Shown here piece by piece: positions 1 to 8,273 of a stretch of 37,550 bases of DNA. A program made the position numbers and the translations under genes. Origin of the DNA: Myxococcaceae bacterium (lineage in GTDB: Bacteria; Myxococcota; Myxococcia; Myxococcales; UBA5297); the NCBI GenBank assembly GCA_017500825.1, contig JAFVYB010000098.1:1-37550 (forward strand), written 5' to 3'. The notes under the pieces were generated by a model, which made no database searches, was not told where the DNA came from, and saw nothing but the letters and a program-made list of their open reading frames with translations. How positions within the stretch are numbered: the first letter of the stretch is position 1; each line of letters begins with the position of its first letter.

Positions 1-440
1 CCGCCGGCGTCGACGAGGAGCTCTGGTCCGTCGGCGTCGGGCCAGGTCAGCATCTGTTCGGTGGCCCACCAGTATTCGGGGAGGCTCTCGCCCTTCCAGG
101 CAAAGACGGCCGCGCCTTTGGGGTTGTCGATGGTGCCGTCGCGACCGACGACGACCGCGGCCGCCGCTTCGTCCTGCGTCGAGAAGATGTTGCAGCTCGC
201 CCAGCGCACGCGCGCGCCCAGGTCGATGAGCGTCTCGATCAGCACGGCGGTCTGGACGGTCATGTGCAGCGAACCGCTGACGCGCACGCCCTGGAGAGGC
301 CTGGTCTTGCCGTAGCGCTCGCGCAGGGCCATCAGGCCGGGCATTTCCTGTTCGGCGAGGCGGATTTGCTGGCGGCCGAGCTCGTGGAGGGAGAGGTCGC
401 GGACTTTGAAAGCGGGGCGGTCGTTGGACTGGGAAGACAT
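1..440 (-). CDS. ahcY: Adenosylhomocysteinase, N-terminal third (partial, runs off left edge)
   Basis: This is the start of S-adenosyl-L-homocysteine hydrolase, the cytoplasmic NAD-dependent enzyme that splits SAH into adenosine and homocysteine and so clears the by-product of methylation. The frame opens with ATG at 440 and stays open to base 1, giving 146 of the roughly 430-480 residues usual for the family. Visible signatures are [17 protein letters not shown] followed by [15 protein letters not shown], then [19 protein letters not shown], which together are diagnostic of the substrate-binding region. The TQDE version with a following [11 protein letters not shown] segment resembles the longer actinobacterial-type enzymes. 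A GAGGA ribosome-binding site sits 7 bases before the ATG. It is the last gene of a minus-strand run. No SAH riboswitch could be recognised in the 140-base leader. Confidence 0.95.
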   Translation of the reverse strand, partial: MSSQSNDRPAFKVRDLSLHELGRQQIRLAEQEMPGLMALRERYGKTRPLQGVRVSGSLHMTVQTAVLIETLIDLGARVRWASCNIFSTQDEAAAAVVVGRDGTIDNPKGAAVFAWKGESLPEYWWATEQMLTWPDADGPELLVDAG

Positions 441-582
441 CGTCGATTCCTCGAAAAGTGGGGGAGGCGGGTGCCGCGAAGGCGCGGGAACACAAAAAAG
501 GAAGGCGGGCCAGGGATGGCGCCGCCTCGCGGACAGGGGGAATGGGCGCCGACGCGGGGAGGCGGTCGGGCCAGAGGGGGAG

Positions 583-984
583 TCAGTGGCGGAAGGTGCA
601 GTTGAGCGTGGCCAAATCGTCCTCGGTGGGGCTGTGGCTCATCAGGAAGAGGGCCAGGATATAGGGATCGTCGCCGGGTTCGGCGCCGATGATTTGGACG
701 AGGACGTGCTCTGGGTTGTCCGGATCTCCGGCGGGCACGAGGTTGGCGAACTGGATGAGGCGCGCTTCGATGAGCATCTCGGCGATCCGCGTCTTGCCGA
801 AGCAAAGGCAGATGTCGGGGTTGCCCTCGGCGTCCTCGTCGAACTGCCAGTGAAAGAGCTCGTGGTCGCAGATGTAGATGTCGGGCGTGCCGACGCGCAG
901 GACGCAGTTGTTGTGGCGCTTGAGCCAGGTCCAGAAGGTGGAGAAGGGCAGGGAAGGCGGGGTGTCGGCGGTGCTGGTGGTCAT
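583..984 (-). CDS. Conserved-looking hypothetical protein, 133 aa
   Basis: I do not recognise this protein. It is a small, acidic, soluble-looking protein with no signal peptide or membrane segment. The centre is rich in aromatic residues and cysteines ([15 protein letters not shown], then [20 protein letters not shown]), followed by a regular alternating strand/helix-like pattern that could be a compact alpha/beta domain. The frame can be extended to 1044, but the added 20 residues are basic and proline-rich and look untranslated. The ATG at 984 gives a more natural N terminus ([10 protein letters not shown]), although its ribosome-binding site is weak. It lies between the polysaccharide-export gene and ahcY on the same strand with gaps of 136 and 142 bases, so co-transcription is possible but not shown. 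Confidence 0.7.
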   Translation of the reverse strand: MTTSTADTPPSLPFSTFWTWLKRHNNCVLRVGTPDIYICDHELFHWQFDEDAEGNPDICLCFGKTRIAEMLIEARLIQFANLVPAGDPDNPEHVLVQIIGAEPGDDPYILALFLMSHSPTEDDLATLNCTFRH

Positions 985-1120
985 GGGCGTTGCTTTCAAA
1001 AGAGGGCGTCTGGGGACAGTGCCCTTGAGAGGGAGGCGGGGCACTGCCAGTGGCTGGCGGCGGGGCGCGAACGCGTGGGGGCGGGCGTTTGGCGCGCGCG
1101 GGCAGGGAAAGCCGGGCAGG

Positions 1121-1900
1121 TCACAAAAAGCTTTCCGGCACGTAGACGATGTCGCCGGGCTGCAGGGTGAAGTTGGCGTGTCGTCCTTCGGCGATGCTCT
1201 CGACGGGCAGCTTGAATTTTTGCTCAGAGCCGTCGACGCGGCGCGTGACGATGACCGAGTTTTTGGCCGCCAGCTTGGAGAAGCCGCCCGCCAGCGAGAC
1301 CGCCTGCACCACGCTCATGCGGTCTTCGAAGAGGAAGGTCCCGGGCTTGTTGACCTGGCCGAGGACGAAGATCTTCTGGGAGTTGAACTCCTTGAGGAAG
1401 ACGGTGACCTGGGGATTTTTGAGGTAGCCGTCTTTGAGGCAGGCCGTCAGGCGGTCGGCGAGGGCGCCCTGGGAGAGCCCGCTGACACTGAGGCGGCCGC
1501 AGAAGGGGTAGTCGATCGTCCCCTCCTCGGAGATGCGGAAGGAGCCGGTGAGATCGGCCTCCTGAAAGACGCGGATGTCGATCACGTCGCCCGGGCCCAG
1601 CGTGCGCTGGATGGTGGCTGCTTCTGGCGTGGCCACGGGTTGGGCCGAGGGCGTCGTGACAGGCTGTGGGGTTGCCGTTGCGACAGGCGCGTAGCCGACC
1701 TCGGTGCGCACGGGCGTCCGACATGCCCCCATGAGGAGCGGGATCGCCAGGAGCATGAGCGCTGTCAGGACCTGGGAGCGCGCGCGCGATGTGAGGGGAA
1801 AAACGGCAGTCAAGCGGAGCAATCCTCGCGGGGCGCGCCGACGCGTGGGCGGCGCATGACGGCGGTCGTCAGTAACTGAGCTCGACGAAGAACGAGACAT
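1121..1900 (-). CDS. Polysaccharide export (OPX/Wza-like) lipoprotein
   Basis: This is a periplasmic/outer-membrane polysaccharide export protein of the OPX family, the channel partner of Wzx/Wzy- or ABC-type capsule and exopolysaccharide pathways. Residues about 43-60 form a signal peptide ending in the lipobox LLMGAC (Cys60). A Pro/Thr/Ala linker follows, then a Poly_export domain (about 100-172, LGPGDVIDIRVFQEADL) and an SLBB beta-grasp domain (about 176-228, KIFVLGQVNKPGTFLFEDRM), ending in GDIVYVPESFL. There is no C-terminal amphipathic helix such as E. coli Wza uses to cross the outer membrane. The start is uncertain. ATG 1900 overlaps the upstream gene by 32 bases and has no ribosome-binding site, while TTG 1813, with GAGGA 9 bases upstream, gives a better-proportioned signal peptide. 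It follows the barrel gene directly. Confidence 0.88.
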   Translation of the reverse strand: MSRSSSSSVTDDRRHAPPTRRRAPRGLLRLTAVFPLTSRARSQVLTALMLLAIPLLMGACRTPVRTEVGYAPVATATPQPVTTPSAQPVATPEAATIQRTLGPGDVIDIRVFQEADLTGSFRISEEGTIDYPFCGRLSVSGLSQGALADRLTACLKDGYLKNPQVTVFLKEFNSQKIFVLGQVNKPGTFLFEDRMSVVQAVSLAGGFSKLAAKNSVIVTRRVDGSEQKFKLPVESIAEGRHANFTLQPGDIVYVPESFL

Positions 1901-3221
1901 CGTGGCGCATGAAGTCGTCGATGCCCGAGAGCTGCTCGTCGTAGCTGAAGCGATAGGAGAGCCCGACGGACAGCCAGGAGAGGATCTCGTAGGTCCCCTT
2001 GAGCGCGGCGGCGATGCGCCAGGTGCTCAGCGTGTCGCTGTCGGCGCGGTAGCCGAGGAAGTTGGCCGAGAGGTCGGCGTCGAGCCAAAAGCGTCCGGCG
2101 AGGAGGAGGCCGGCGTTCAGATAGACGCGGTCGCTGCCGTAGGCGATCCACTTGAGGCCCGGGGTCGGCGAGAAGGCGCGCTCGTAACCGAGGGTCAGCT
2201 TGCTCTGCAGGGTGAGGGCGTAGCTGAGGGAGAGGCGGGCGACAGGGCTGGAGTAGACGCCGTTGAGCTCGTGCGCCCAGCCAAAGGCGGCCTGCGCGGT
2301 CAGGCGCGGCAGAAAGACCGAGAAGAAGCCGATGGAGGCGACCACGCTGTCCGAGTCCACGCCATTGACGCCAAGGTAGCGGCGCATGCGGAAGCCGGCG
2401 TCGAGGAGGAGGGCCGATTTGGGCAAGAAGTCCCAGCGCAGGCCCAGCGCGACGGCGTGGTTGAGATAGTTCGACTCGCCGACATCCCAGCCGGTGCAGC
2501 CAAAGCCTTCCTCGCAGGCGAGGTTGTCGAAGTCGCTGCGCTTGCTGAAGACCTCGCTGACGAGGTGGTAGCTCGGCTCGATGGAGAGGGTGCCGTGTCC
2601 CGGTCGCCAGCGCGCGCGCAGGGAGGCGTCGTTGTGCAGCGAGAGGACGCCGATTTGCAGCGTCGGGGAGTTGCTCTCGTCTGAGCGGCGCAGGCTGTCG
2701 CCCAGGGCCAGGGTGAGAGACTGGACGGGCTTGACCTTGAGATCGAGCAGGGCGTTGGCGCCCAGATGGGATGCGTCCTTGGAGCCCGCGTAATCGAGTC
2801 CCAGGTAGTGCGCGTAGTCGACGGCGCCGGAGAGGCGCATCTCGAAGCGCGCGCCGGGCAGCTCAAAGGCGACGCCGGGACGGAACCTGAGGACGAGATC
2901 GCCCGCGCTCTGCGTGCTGGTCAGCTGGGCGGCGGCCGAGTCGTAGCGCGTCGTGAACCTGAAGCTCGGGTGCAGGCGCGCCGGGCCCATCTTGAAACCG
3001 TTGGTGTCGCGCTCGGACCTGGCGGCCAGGGCAGAAGAACTCCCCGCACAGAGGCAGCACAGCAGGAGTGCGCATAGTCGCCGCAACGCGGTGTGCAGGC
3101 GGTTGTCAGAGGGGAATTTCAAGCGGTGACTCGCCAACGGAAAAGAAAAGAAGGCCCATCCAAGGGGGGCTGGGAGGGGCCAAAAGCGGCGCGCCTCTAC
3201 CACAACGGATGGGCACTGCAA
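1869..3221 (-). CDS. Outer-membrane beta-barrel protein, likely partner of the OPX exporter
   Basis: The protein is predicted to be an integral outer-membrane barrel. After a signal peptide (LHTALRRLCALLLCCLCAG...ALA) come about 380 residues of alternating hydrophobic/polar strands separated by Gly/Asp/Asn turns, ending in VSFFVELSY, an aromatic C terminus typical of BamA-assembled barrels. Repeated aromatic girdle patterns (for example LSLSYALTLQSKLTLGYERA) support a barrel of about 16-18 strands. It resembles the BBP2-like barrels found next to exopolysaccharide genes. The start is unclear: no ATG fits. The frame opens with TTG at 3221, but a TTG at 3122 just before the signal peptide (LKFPSDNRLHTALRRL) is more plausible. 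The stop overlaps the longest form of the downstream OPX gene, suggesting an operon and joint function in polysaccharide export. Confidence 0.8.
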   Translation of the reverse strand: MQCPSVVVEARRFWPLPAPLGWAFFSFPLASHRLKFPSDNRLHTALRRLCALLLCCLCAGSSSALAARSERDTNGFKMGPARLHPSFRFTTRYDSAAAQLTSTQSAGDLVLRFRPGVAFELPGARFEMRLSGAVDYAHYLGLDYAGSKDASHLGANALLDLKVKPVQSLTLALGDSLRRSDESNSPTLQIGVLSLHNDASLRARWRPGHGTLSIEPSYHLVSEVFSKRSDFDNLACEEGFGCTGWDVGESNYLNHAVALGLRWDFLPKSALLLDAGFRMRRYLGVNGVDSDSVVASIGFFSVFLPRLTAQAAFGWAHELNGVYSSPVARLSLSYALTLQSKLTLGYERAFSPTPGLKWIAYGSDRVYLNAGLLLAGRFWLDADLSANFLGYRADSDTLSTWRIAAALKGTYEILSWLSVGLSYRFSYDEQLSGIDDFMRHDVSFFVELSY

Positions 3222-3395
3222 GCGGGTCGGCAGGGGCGGCGACGCGTCGTCCGCCAGGCACCCAAAGAAGGAAAACGCGCCTTGGACAGGAGGGATCGTC
3301 CATCGCTGTCGAACGCTTACGCGGATGGCGTCCGGGGGAAGCTCTGCGCGCGTATCGCCGCCGGGCGTGAGGCCAGAGAAAGGGGGCTGGGCGCG

Positions 3396-4028
3396 CTATT
3401 CGACGGGGCTGGCGACCAGGGGCCTGTGCGTCGCGCCTTCGAGCGCCATCTCGTGGGGGGCGCCCTTGGCCGCGTCCAGCTCATCCTCCCAATAGTCGTC
3501 CTCTGGCTCCTGGACCGTCAGCGTCGTGCCCGCCGTGTCAAAGGCAAAGAGGCCGATGCACTGGTCGCTCTCGGTGGCGAGCTGGTCGATCTTGCGGCCA
3601 TTGGCCTCGACCGTGCCCAGGGCGTGGATGGCCTTGGAGTGATCGTGCCGCGCCAGCGCCTCCTGCAGCGACACGTCGGCCTGTTCGCTGATGCGCAACA
3701 TGCTCTTCACGTCGGTCAGGCGGTCGTTGACGCAGTTGAGTTTGATCACGTCCTTGGTCTCGCGCGCCTCTTCGAGCTTGGAGAGGACGATCTTGAGGGC
3801 GCGGCGCATCCGCGTGAGCGACTTGTTGGAGCGCTCGATCATCTCCTCGGGTTCGGGAGGCTCGATGTGCTCGGGGGAGGAAGTCTCGACGGCGGGCGCT
3901 GTCGCGGGTTGCCCCTGCTGCGCGAAGGCGTTCGTCGAGGTCCAGGCGAAGAGGGCGCACAGGGCAAAGGCGCCGACGCTGCCATGGCGTCGACTCGCGC
4001 TCAGATGAGGATCACTGCGTGGTGACAT
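3396..4028 (-). CDS. Secreted coiled-coil hypothetical protein, 210 aa
   Basis: This is an unrecognised exported protein. The ATG at 4028 has GGAG 8 bases upstream and is followed by a twin-arginine-free Sec signal peptide (RRHGSVGAFALCALFAWTS, then TNAFAQQ). In the longer frame to 4259 the extra residues are Arg/Pro-rich and look non-coding. The mature part begins with a Pro/Glu-rich linker (about residues 45-65). A helical, heptad-like region then runs from about 65 to 170 (ERSNKSLTRMRRALKIVLSK, then EEARETKDVIKLNCVNDRL), and the tail is acidic with a short strand-rich end. Two cysteines (in LNCVND and SDQCIG) could form a disulphide in the periplasm. It is transcribed toward the barrel/OPX genes, but the gap of about 174-270 bases leaves co-transcription open. 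No function is proposed. Confidence 0.75.
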   Translation of the reverse strand: MSPRSDPHLSASRRHGSVGAFALCALFAWTSTNAFAQQGQPATAPAVETSSPEHIEPPEPEEMIERSNKSLTRMRRALKIVLSKLEEARETKDVIKLNCVNDRLTDVKSMLRISEQADVSLQEALARHDHSKAIHALGTVEANGRKIDQLATESDQCIGLFAFDTAGTTLTVQEPEDDYWEDELDAAKGAPHEMALEGATHRPLVASPVE

Positions 4029-4198
4029 GTGGGATTCTCCGGGGCCCGGGGCAAAGGGCGGCGCAAGATGGGCGAAAGGCACCTGGGAATCAAGGCTTGG
4101 ATTGGCCCAGGGGCGTCGGTGGCGGACCCTGTGATCCGCGCTTTTGGGGTCGCCTCGCGGACAGGCCCTTGGTCGGCGCGTTTCTTCGCGAGAGACAG

Positions 4199-4213
4199 CT
4201 TCATTTAATGAAG
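4199..4213. promoter_or_regulatory. AT-rich perfect palindrome, possible operator
   Basis: CTTCATTTAATGAAG is a perfect 7+1+7 inverted repeat in an otherwise GC-rich intergenic stretch. It lies about 170 bases upstream of the secreted coiled-coil gene start and about 20 bases downstream of the htrA-like stop, with both genes on the minus strand. Size and symmetry fit a dimeric repressor or activator site. It lacks the GC-rich stem and T-run of a terminator. The role is inferred from shape alone. Confidence 0.3.
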
Positions 4214-4233
4214 CCTCCCGCAGCGGCCGGGCC

Positions 4234-5691
4234 TCACAGCGAGAGGAAGATCGTCTCACCGGAACGCCGCACGACCACGCGGCGCGCGCCCTCTGCCTCG
4301 GGCTTGTCGAAGAGGGCGGCGAGGTTCAGCGGCTCGATGAGAAGAGTCTCGTCCACCTTGAGCAACACGTCGCCGACGATGAGGCCGCCCCGCTCGGCGC
4401 GCGAGCCCTGACGCACCTCGACCACCTCCGCGCCGAACGGCACCGACAGTCCCTCGCGCCTGGCCTTGGGCACGTTGAGCGTCCGCGCGATGATGCCCAG
4501 CGAGGCGTGCGCTCCCTTCCACAAAGCAGCGCTCTGCTCGGGCGCGTCGCTCAGTTCGATGGTGAGCCTCTGTGGCTGCCCCGCGCGCAGGACCTCGATG
4601 GAGACCGCGCCGCCCACCTCTCCCAGCGAAGCTCGCCAGCGCAGGGCCTGGGCGTCGTCCACGCGCTGCCCGTCGTAGATGGTGATGAGATCGCCCTTTC
4701 GCAGCCCGGCGCGCTCGCCCGGCGTGCCCGAGAGGACCTGCGAGACGACGACGCCGCGCTGTTCGGCCGACAGTTCCAGCGAACGGGCCAGCGCCGGGGT
4801 CAGCGAGTCCACGCGGATGCCGAGCCAGCCACGGCGCACGCTACCGTCGCGAAGAAGCGGGTAGAGCACTGCCTTGGCCAGGTTGATGGGGATGGCGAAT
4901 CCGATGCCCTGTCCCACGGCGTTGACGGCGTTGGCGATGCCGATCACCTCGCCGCGCTGGTTGATGAGCGGGCCGCCGCTGTTGCCCGGATTGATGGCCG
5001 CGTCGGTCTGCAAATAGTCGAAGTAACCCTCGCGCCCGGCGGGGCGGACATCGTTGCGCCCCTTGAAGCTGACGACGCCGACCGAGACGCTGTGCCTGAG
5101 CCCAAAGGGATTGCCGATCGCCGCCACCCATTCGGCGACTTCGAGCGCGTCCGAATCGCCGAGCGGCAGTGTCTCGAACGCGTGGTTTCCTCCATCGACC
5201 TTGAGCAGCGCCACGTCGGTGAAGCGGTCGAGTCCGAGCACGCGCGCCGGAAATTCCCGCCAGCCGCCCTCCCGGGGAATGAAGACGCGGATGCCGAGCA
5301 CGTCCTCCACCACGTGCGCATTCGTCACCAGGTAACCGTCCGGGTGGATGAAAAAACCGCTGCCCAGGCCCTTTTGCTGCTCGGCGTCGATGGGCGCGGG
5401 CACGACGCCGCTGAGCGGGTTCTGGCCACTCGTCCGCTCCAGGGTCGAGATCGAGGCCACGGCCTTTTGGGCGCGGGCAATGACCTCGTGAAACGCCGGC
5501 AGTGAAGCGCCGCCCGAAGAACGCCGCGCGCCGTGAAGCGCCGCGTCATGGCCAGTGGCCCGCGAGACAGGATCGCCCGCCTTTGGACCAGCCTCGCGCC
5601 ACAGAGGTTCGCCCTGGGCCTCAAGCGCGAACGCCATGAGCGCCACGAGTCCCGCCACAACGCCCCACGCCTCTCCCACTCGATGCGCCAT
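4234..5691 (-). CDS. Periplasmic HtrA/DegP-family serine protease with two PDZ domains
   Basis: This trypsin-like protease/chaperone is predicted to act in the periplasm on misfolded envelope proteins. The chosen ATG (5691) has GGGGAGG about 8 bases upstream and starts a signal peptide (EAWGVVAGLVALMAFALEAQG). The frame extends to 5877, but that part lacks such a signal. The protease domain covers about residues 75-280. Its catalytic triad is complete: His126 in VTNAHVV, Asp159 in FTDVALLK and Ser238 in NPGNSGGPL. PDZ1 spans about 283-378 (GWLGIRVDSLTPALA, GERAGLRKGDLI) and PDZ2 about 393-485 (SRAERGGLIVGDVLLKVD). The 485-residue length fits DegP/DegQ. A loop before the protease core (about 40-75) is longer than usual. 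It is divergently transcribed from the GH13-like gene across 179 bases. Confidence 0.93.
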   Translation of the reverse strand: MAHRVGEAWGVVAGLVALMAFALEAQGEPLWREAGPKAGDPVSRATGHDAALHGARRSSGGASLPAFHEVIARAQKAVASISTLERTSGQNPLSGVVPAPIDAEQQKGLGSGFFIHPDGYLVTNAHVVEDVLGIRVFIPREGGWREFPARVLGLDRFTDVALLKVDGGNHAFETLPLGDSDALEVAEWVAAIGNPFGLRHSVSVGVVSFKGRNDVRPAGREGYFDYLQTDAAINPGNSGGPLINQRGEVIGIANAVNAVGQGIGFAIPINLAKAVLYPLLRDGSVRRGWLGIRVDSLTPALARSLELSAEQRGVVVSQVLSGTPGERAGLRKGDLITIYDGQRVDDAQALRWRASLGEVGGAVSIEVLRAGQPQRLTIELSDAPEQSAALWKGAHASLGIIARTLNVPKARREGLSVPFGAEVVEVRQGSRAERGGLIVGDVLLKVDETLLIEPLNLAALFDKPEAEGARRVVVRRSGETIFLSL

Positions 5692-5870
5692 CGCCGCCGC
5701 CTCCCCTGACCACGCGCCAGCGCACAAGATAGGGCGTCCCCCCATGCCCTGCATCGGAGCGCATGGCTGGCCCGGGCGCAGTGTCGACAGGCCTTGCGGG
5801 TGCGAAATCGGCGCTTTCAACGCCCTGGCCTTGGCTCCAAGATGCCCGGCCTTTTTGCCGCGAGGAGCCC

Positions 5871-8024
5871 ATGTCATCCGTCCGCAAACACACCGTCTCG
5901 ATGAGCTGCCTGGCGCCGGCGGGCCAATTCATGGAGCTCGTCGGCGACTTCCCGGACTGGCAGCACCCCATCGCCATGAGCGAGGTGGCGCCCGGTGACT
6001 ACCAATGCAGCGTTGCGCTTTTGCCCGGCGTCTACCGCTACAAATTCAGGCTCAATCAGAGACTGTGGCTGACCGACCCGCGCGCCAGCCTCATCGACGC
6101 CTCGAATCCCTTCGAGAACGCCGTCCTCGTCATCGGCGGCATCGAGTGGCCCTTTCTCTTCGCGCCCGACCGCCGCCATGTCGCGCTCGATCGCCATGGC
6201 CATCTCACCGTTCAGATCGAGCTGCCCAGGCCCGTCGAATCGCCCATCGATCTCATCGTCGACGCGCCGCCGCACGGTGAGAGGATCGCCCGGTTTTTCG
6301 AAGTGGCCAGTCAGCGCGGCGTCCGCCTTCTGCGCGCCGATCTGCGCTGGCCCGCGCTCACCCATCCACAGACGCGCGCCCGCCTGAGCTTCTCAACCAC
6401 TGTTGGGACGAGCTTTGAGGTGCCGCGACTTGCCGAGACAGACCGGCCCACGACAGACATCGCCGCGCCGCGACGCGCCTTTGTTCCCGCCGCCATCCGC
6501 CGATCGCCCGCGCCGCCAGTGAGTCGCCCCGAAACAGACCGGAACGCGGGCGCATCGAGGAACGCGGGAATGAGCGCCGGGGCAGGGGAGGGATGCCGTG
6601 CACCCGTGGAGCGGCTCTCGCGGTTCGACGAGGCGCCCGACTGGCTCGGCAGCGCCGTCTTCTACTCGGTCCTCATCGACCGCTGGCATCGCGGCGGCCA
6701 GTCGCCAGCCTTGCCCTGGGCCAACACGCGCACCACGCCCTCTGGGCCAGGCATCTTCTATGGCGGCGATTTCGCCGGCCTGTGCGAGCACCTCGATCAC
6801 CTGGTCCGCCTTGGCGTGAACGGGCTCGTCCTCTCGCCTGTCCATCCCTCGCCATCACCACTGCGCCGGGCGGCGACCAACCTGTTGAGCGTCGACGCGG
6901 CACTCGGCGGCGAGGAAGGCCTCGGGCGCCTTTTGGACTCGGCGCACGCGCGCGGTCTCAAAGTCGTCGTCGAGGCGGCCGTCACCCACCTGAGCGCGCG
7001 CCATCCGCTCTTCACGCGGCTTCTGCGCGACCAGGCCAACAGTGATTACGCCGACTGGTTTCAAGTGCGCCGCTTCCCGGTCAGCGAGCGGGACGCTTCG
7101 AGCTATGCCCATCTGTCTGGCCACCCGGAGTGCCCGGCGCTCGATCTGACGCGCGAGGCGCCACGCCGCCATGTGACGCGGGCGCTCAACGGCCTGGTCA
7201 AGCGCGGCATCGACGGGATTCTCCTCCACGGCTTGAGCGAAGCGCCTGCCGACCTCTGGCGACACCTGCGCCAGCGCCTGCGCCGCCTCAACCCGAACTT
7301 GCTCTTTTGGGGACAGGTTGAAAGCGACAACCTCGCCACCTTGGCCGGCGCCGCCGGGGTTGACGCGGTCCACGACCCGCGACACCGCGCGAGCCTGCTC
7401 GACTTTTTCGGCAGCGAGTCGATCGACGCTGACGAATTTTGCCGCCGCGTCACCTTTGACGAAGCGCGACTTGGCCCCCTGCCGCCGTCGTTCTTTGTTC
7501 AGGCGCTCGACACGCTCGACACGCCGCGGTTTTTGAGCGCCGCCCTCCTGCAGGCCCGCCTGCGCCTCGCGCTCACCTGGCTCTTCCTGCGCCCCGGCCC
7601 GATTTCGATCACCTATGGCACTGAACAGGGCGCGAGTTTTCTCGACGCCGCCCTGGCCGCGCGCAACGCCTGGCGTGACCGACCGCCGATGCCCGGACTG
7701 AACGGCGATTTGACGCTGACCGGCCAACTCATCGCCCGCCTTGCCTCAATCCGACGGGAGCTGCGCCCGCTTCAGGATGGTGTCTTTGCCGCGCGCGCTT
7801 TTGCCGAACGCGGCCTGTGGATCGAGCGGCGCTGTGGTGCCCAGATCGTGCGCGCCTATCTCAATGTTGGCCGCTTCCCCATCGCCATGCCCCTGCCGCC
7901 CGAGGGCGCTCTGCCGCTCCTCGATGTCAACGTGCCCCAAGGCGTGCCCGCCGACGTTCTGCCGGCCGATGCCGCGCGCCTGTTCGCCGCAGGTCTCTCT
8001 CTGCCCACTTGTGCCGATATTTAA
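5871..8024 (+). CDS. GH13 (alpha-amylase fold) protein with glycogen-binding-like N-domain; catalytic residues appear lost
   Basis: The protein has 717 residues and no signal peptide. Residues about 7-90 resemble the AMPK/CBM48 glycogen-binding fold (MELVGDFPDWQ, LPGVYRYKFRLN, NPFENAVLVI). A second beta-rich segment and a disordered Pro/Arg linker (about 190-245) lead into a TIM-barrel-like domain (LGSAVFYSVLIDRWHRGG, FYGGDFAGLCEHLDHL). The four GH13 signature regions can be located but are altered. Region I is VVVEAAVTHL (365-374). Region II is GIDGILLH, with His453 where the nucleophile Asp is expected and Leu in place of the paired Arg. Region III is FWGQV, with Gln482 in place of the acid/base Glu. 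Region IV is TLDTPRF, which keeps Asp550 but lacks the preceding His. A C-terminal beta domain follows. It may bind alpha-glucan without cleaving it. ATG 5871 follows GAGGAG closely; the upstream frame looks non-coding. Confidence 0.82.
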   Translation: MSSVRKHTVSMSCLAPAGQFMELVGDFPDWQHPIAMSEVAPGDYQCSVALLPGVYRYKFRLNQRLWLTDPRASLIDASNPFENAVLVIGGIEWPFLFAPDRRHVALDRHGHLTVQIELPRPVESPIDLIVDAPPHGERIARFFEVASQRGVRLLRADLRWPALTHPQTRARLSFSTTVGTSFEVPRLAETDRPTTDIAAPRRAFVPAAIRRSPAPPVSRPETDRNAGASRNAGMSAGAGEGCRAPVERLSRFDEAPDWLGSAVFYSVLIDRWHRGGQSPALPWANTRTTPSGPGIFYGGDFAGLCEHLDHLVRLGVNGLVLSPVHPSPSPLRRAATNLLSVDAALGGEEGLGRLLDSAHARGLKVVVEAAVTHLSARHPLFTRLLRDQANSDYADWFQVRRFPVSERDASSYAHLSGHPECPALDLTREAPRRHVTRALNGLVKRGIDGILLHGLSEAPADLWRHLRQRLRRLNPNLLFWGQVESDNLATLAGAAGVDAVHDPRHRASLLDFFGSESIDADEFCRRVTFDEARLGPLPPSFFVQALDTLDTPRFLSAALLQARLRLALTWLFLRPGPISITYGTEQGASFLDAALAARNAWRDRPPMPGLNGDLTLTGQLIARLASIRRELRPLQDGVFAARAFAERGLWIERRCGAQIVRAYLNVGRFPIAMPLPPEGALPLLDVNVPQGVPADVLPADAARLFAAGLSLPTCADI

Positions 8025-8273
8025 GCACCATGTGGGACATCCGCCTGTGAACGCGCCACCTTGCGCGCCGAACCGACCGGACGCCTCTGGAACGCTGCCC
8101 TGGAATGGATGACCGTTCGCCCGGTTGACCCGCCGGCCGACGCCCTGCCGCGCGCGAAAACGAAGGTTGACTTTGCGCGGGCGCTCCCCATCCTGCGCCG
8201 GCTTTTTTGGGCGGCCCTGGGCCGTCCTCCCTCACCCGCAACACGCCTCCCCCTCTCACCAAGGAGTCATCCG

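Noticed and set aside
441..582. Possible SAH riboswitch in the ahcY leader
   Set aside because: The leader is GC-rich and can fold, but I could not find the conserved core of the SAH riboswitch or its pseudoknot arrangement.
4144..5505. Long plus-strand open frame of 453 codons
   Set aside because: It is antisense to the HtrA-type protease, which has an intact triad and PDZ domains. Composition is Arg/Ala/Asp-rich with no domain, as expected from a GC-rich shadow frame.
8167..8195. Sigma-70-like promoter upstream of the amidohydrolase gene
   Set aside because: TTGACT is a fair -35 element, but at 17 bases spacing the -10 position reads ATCCTG, a poor match, and the background is too GC-rich to support it.
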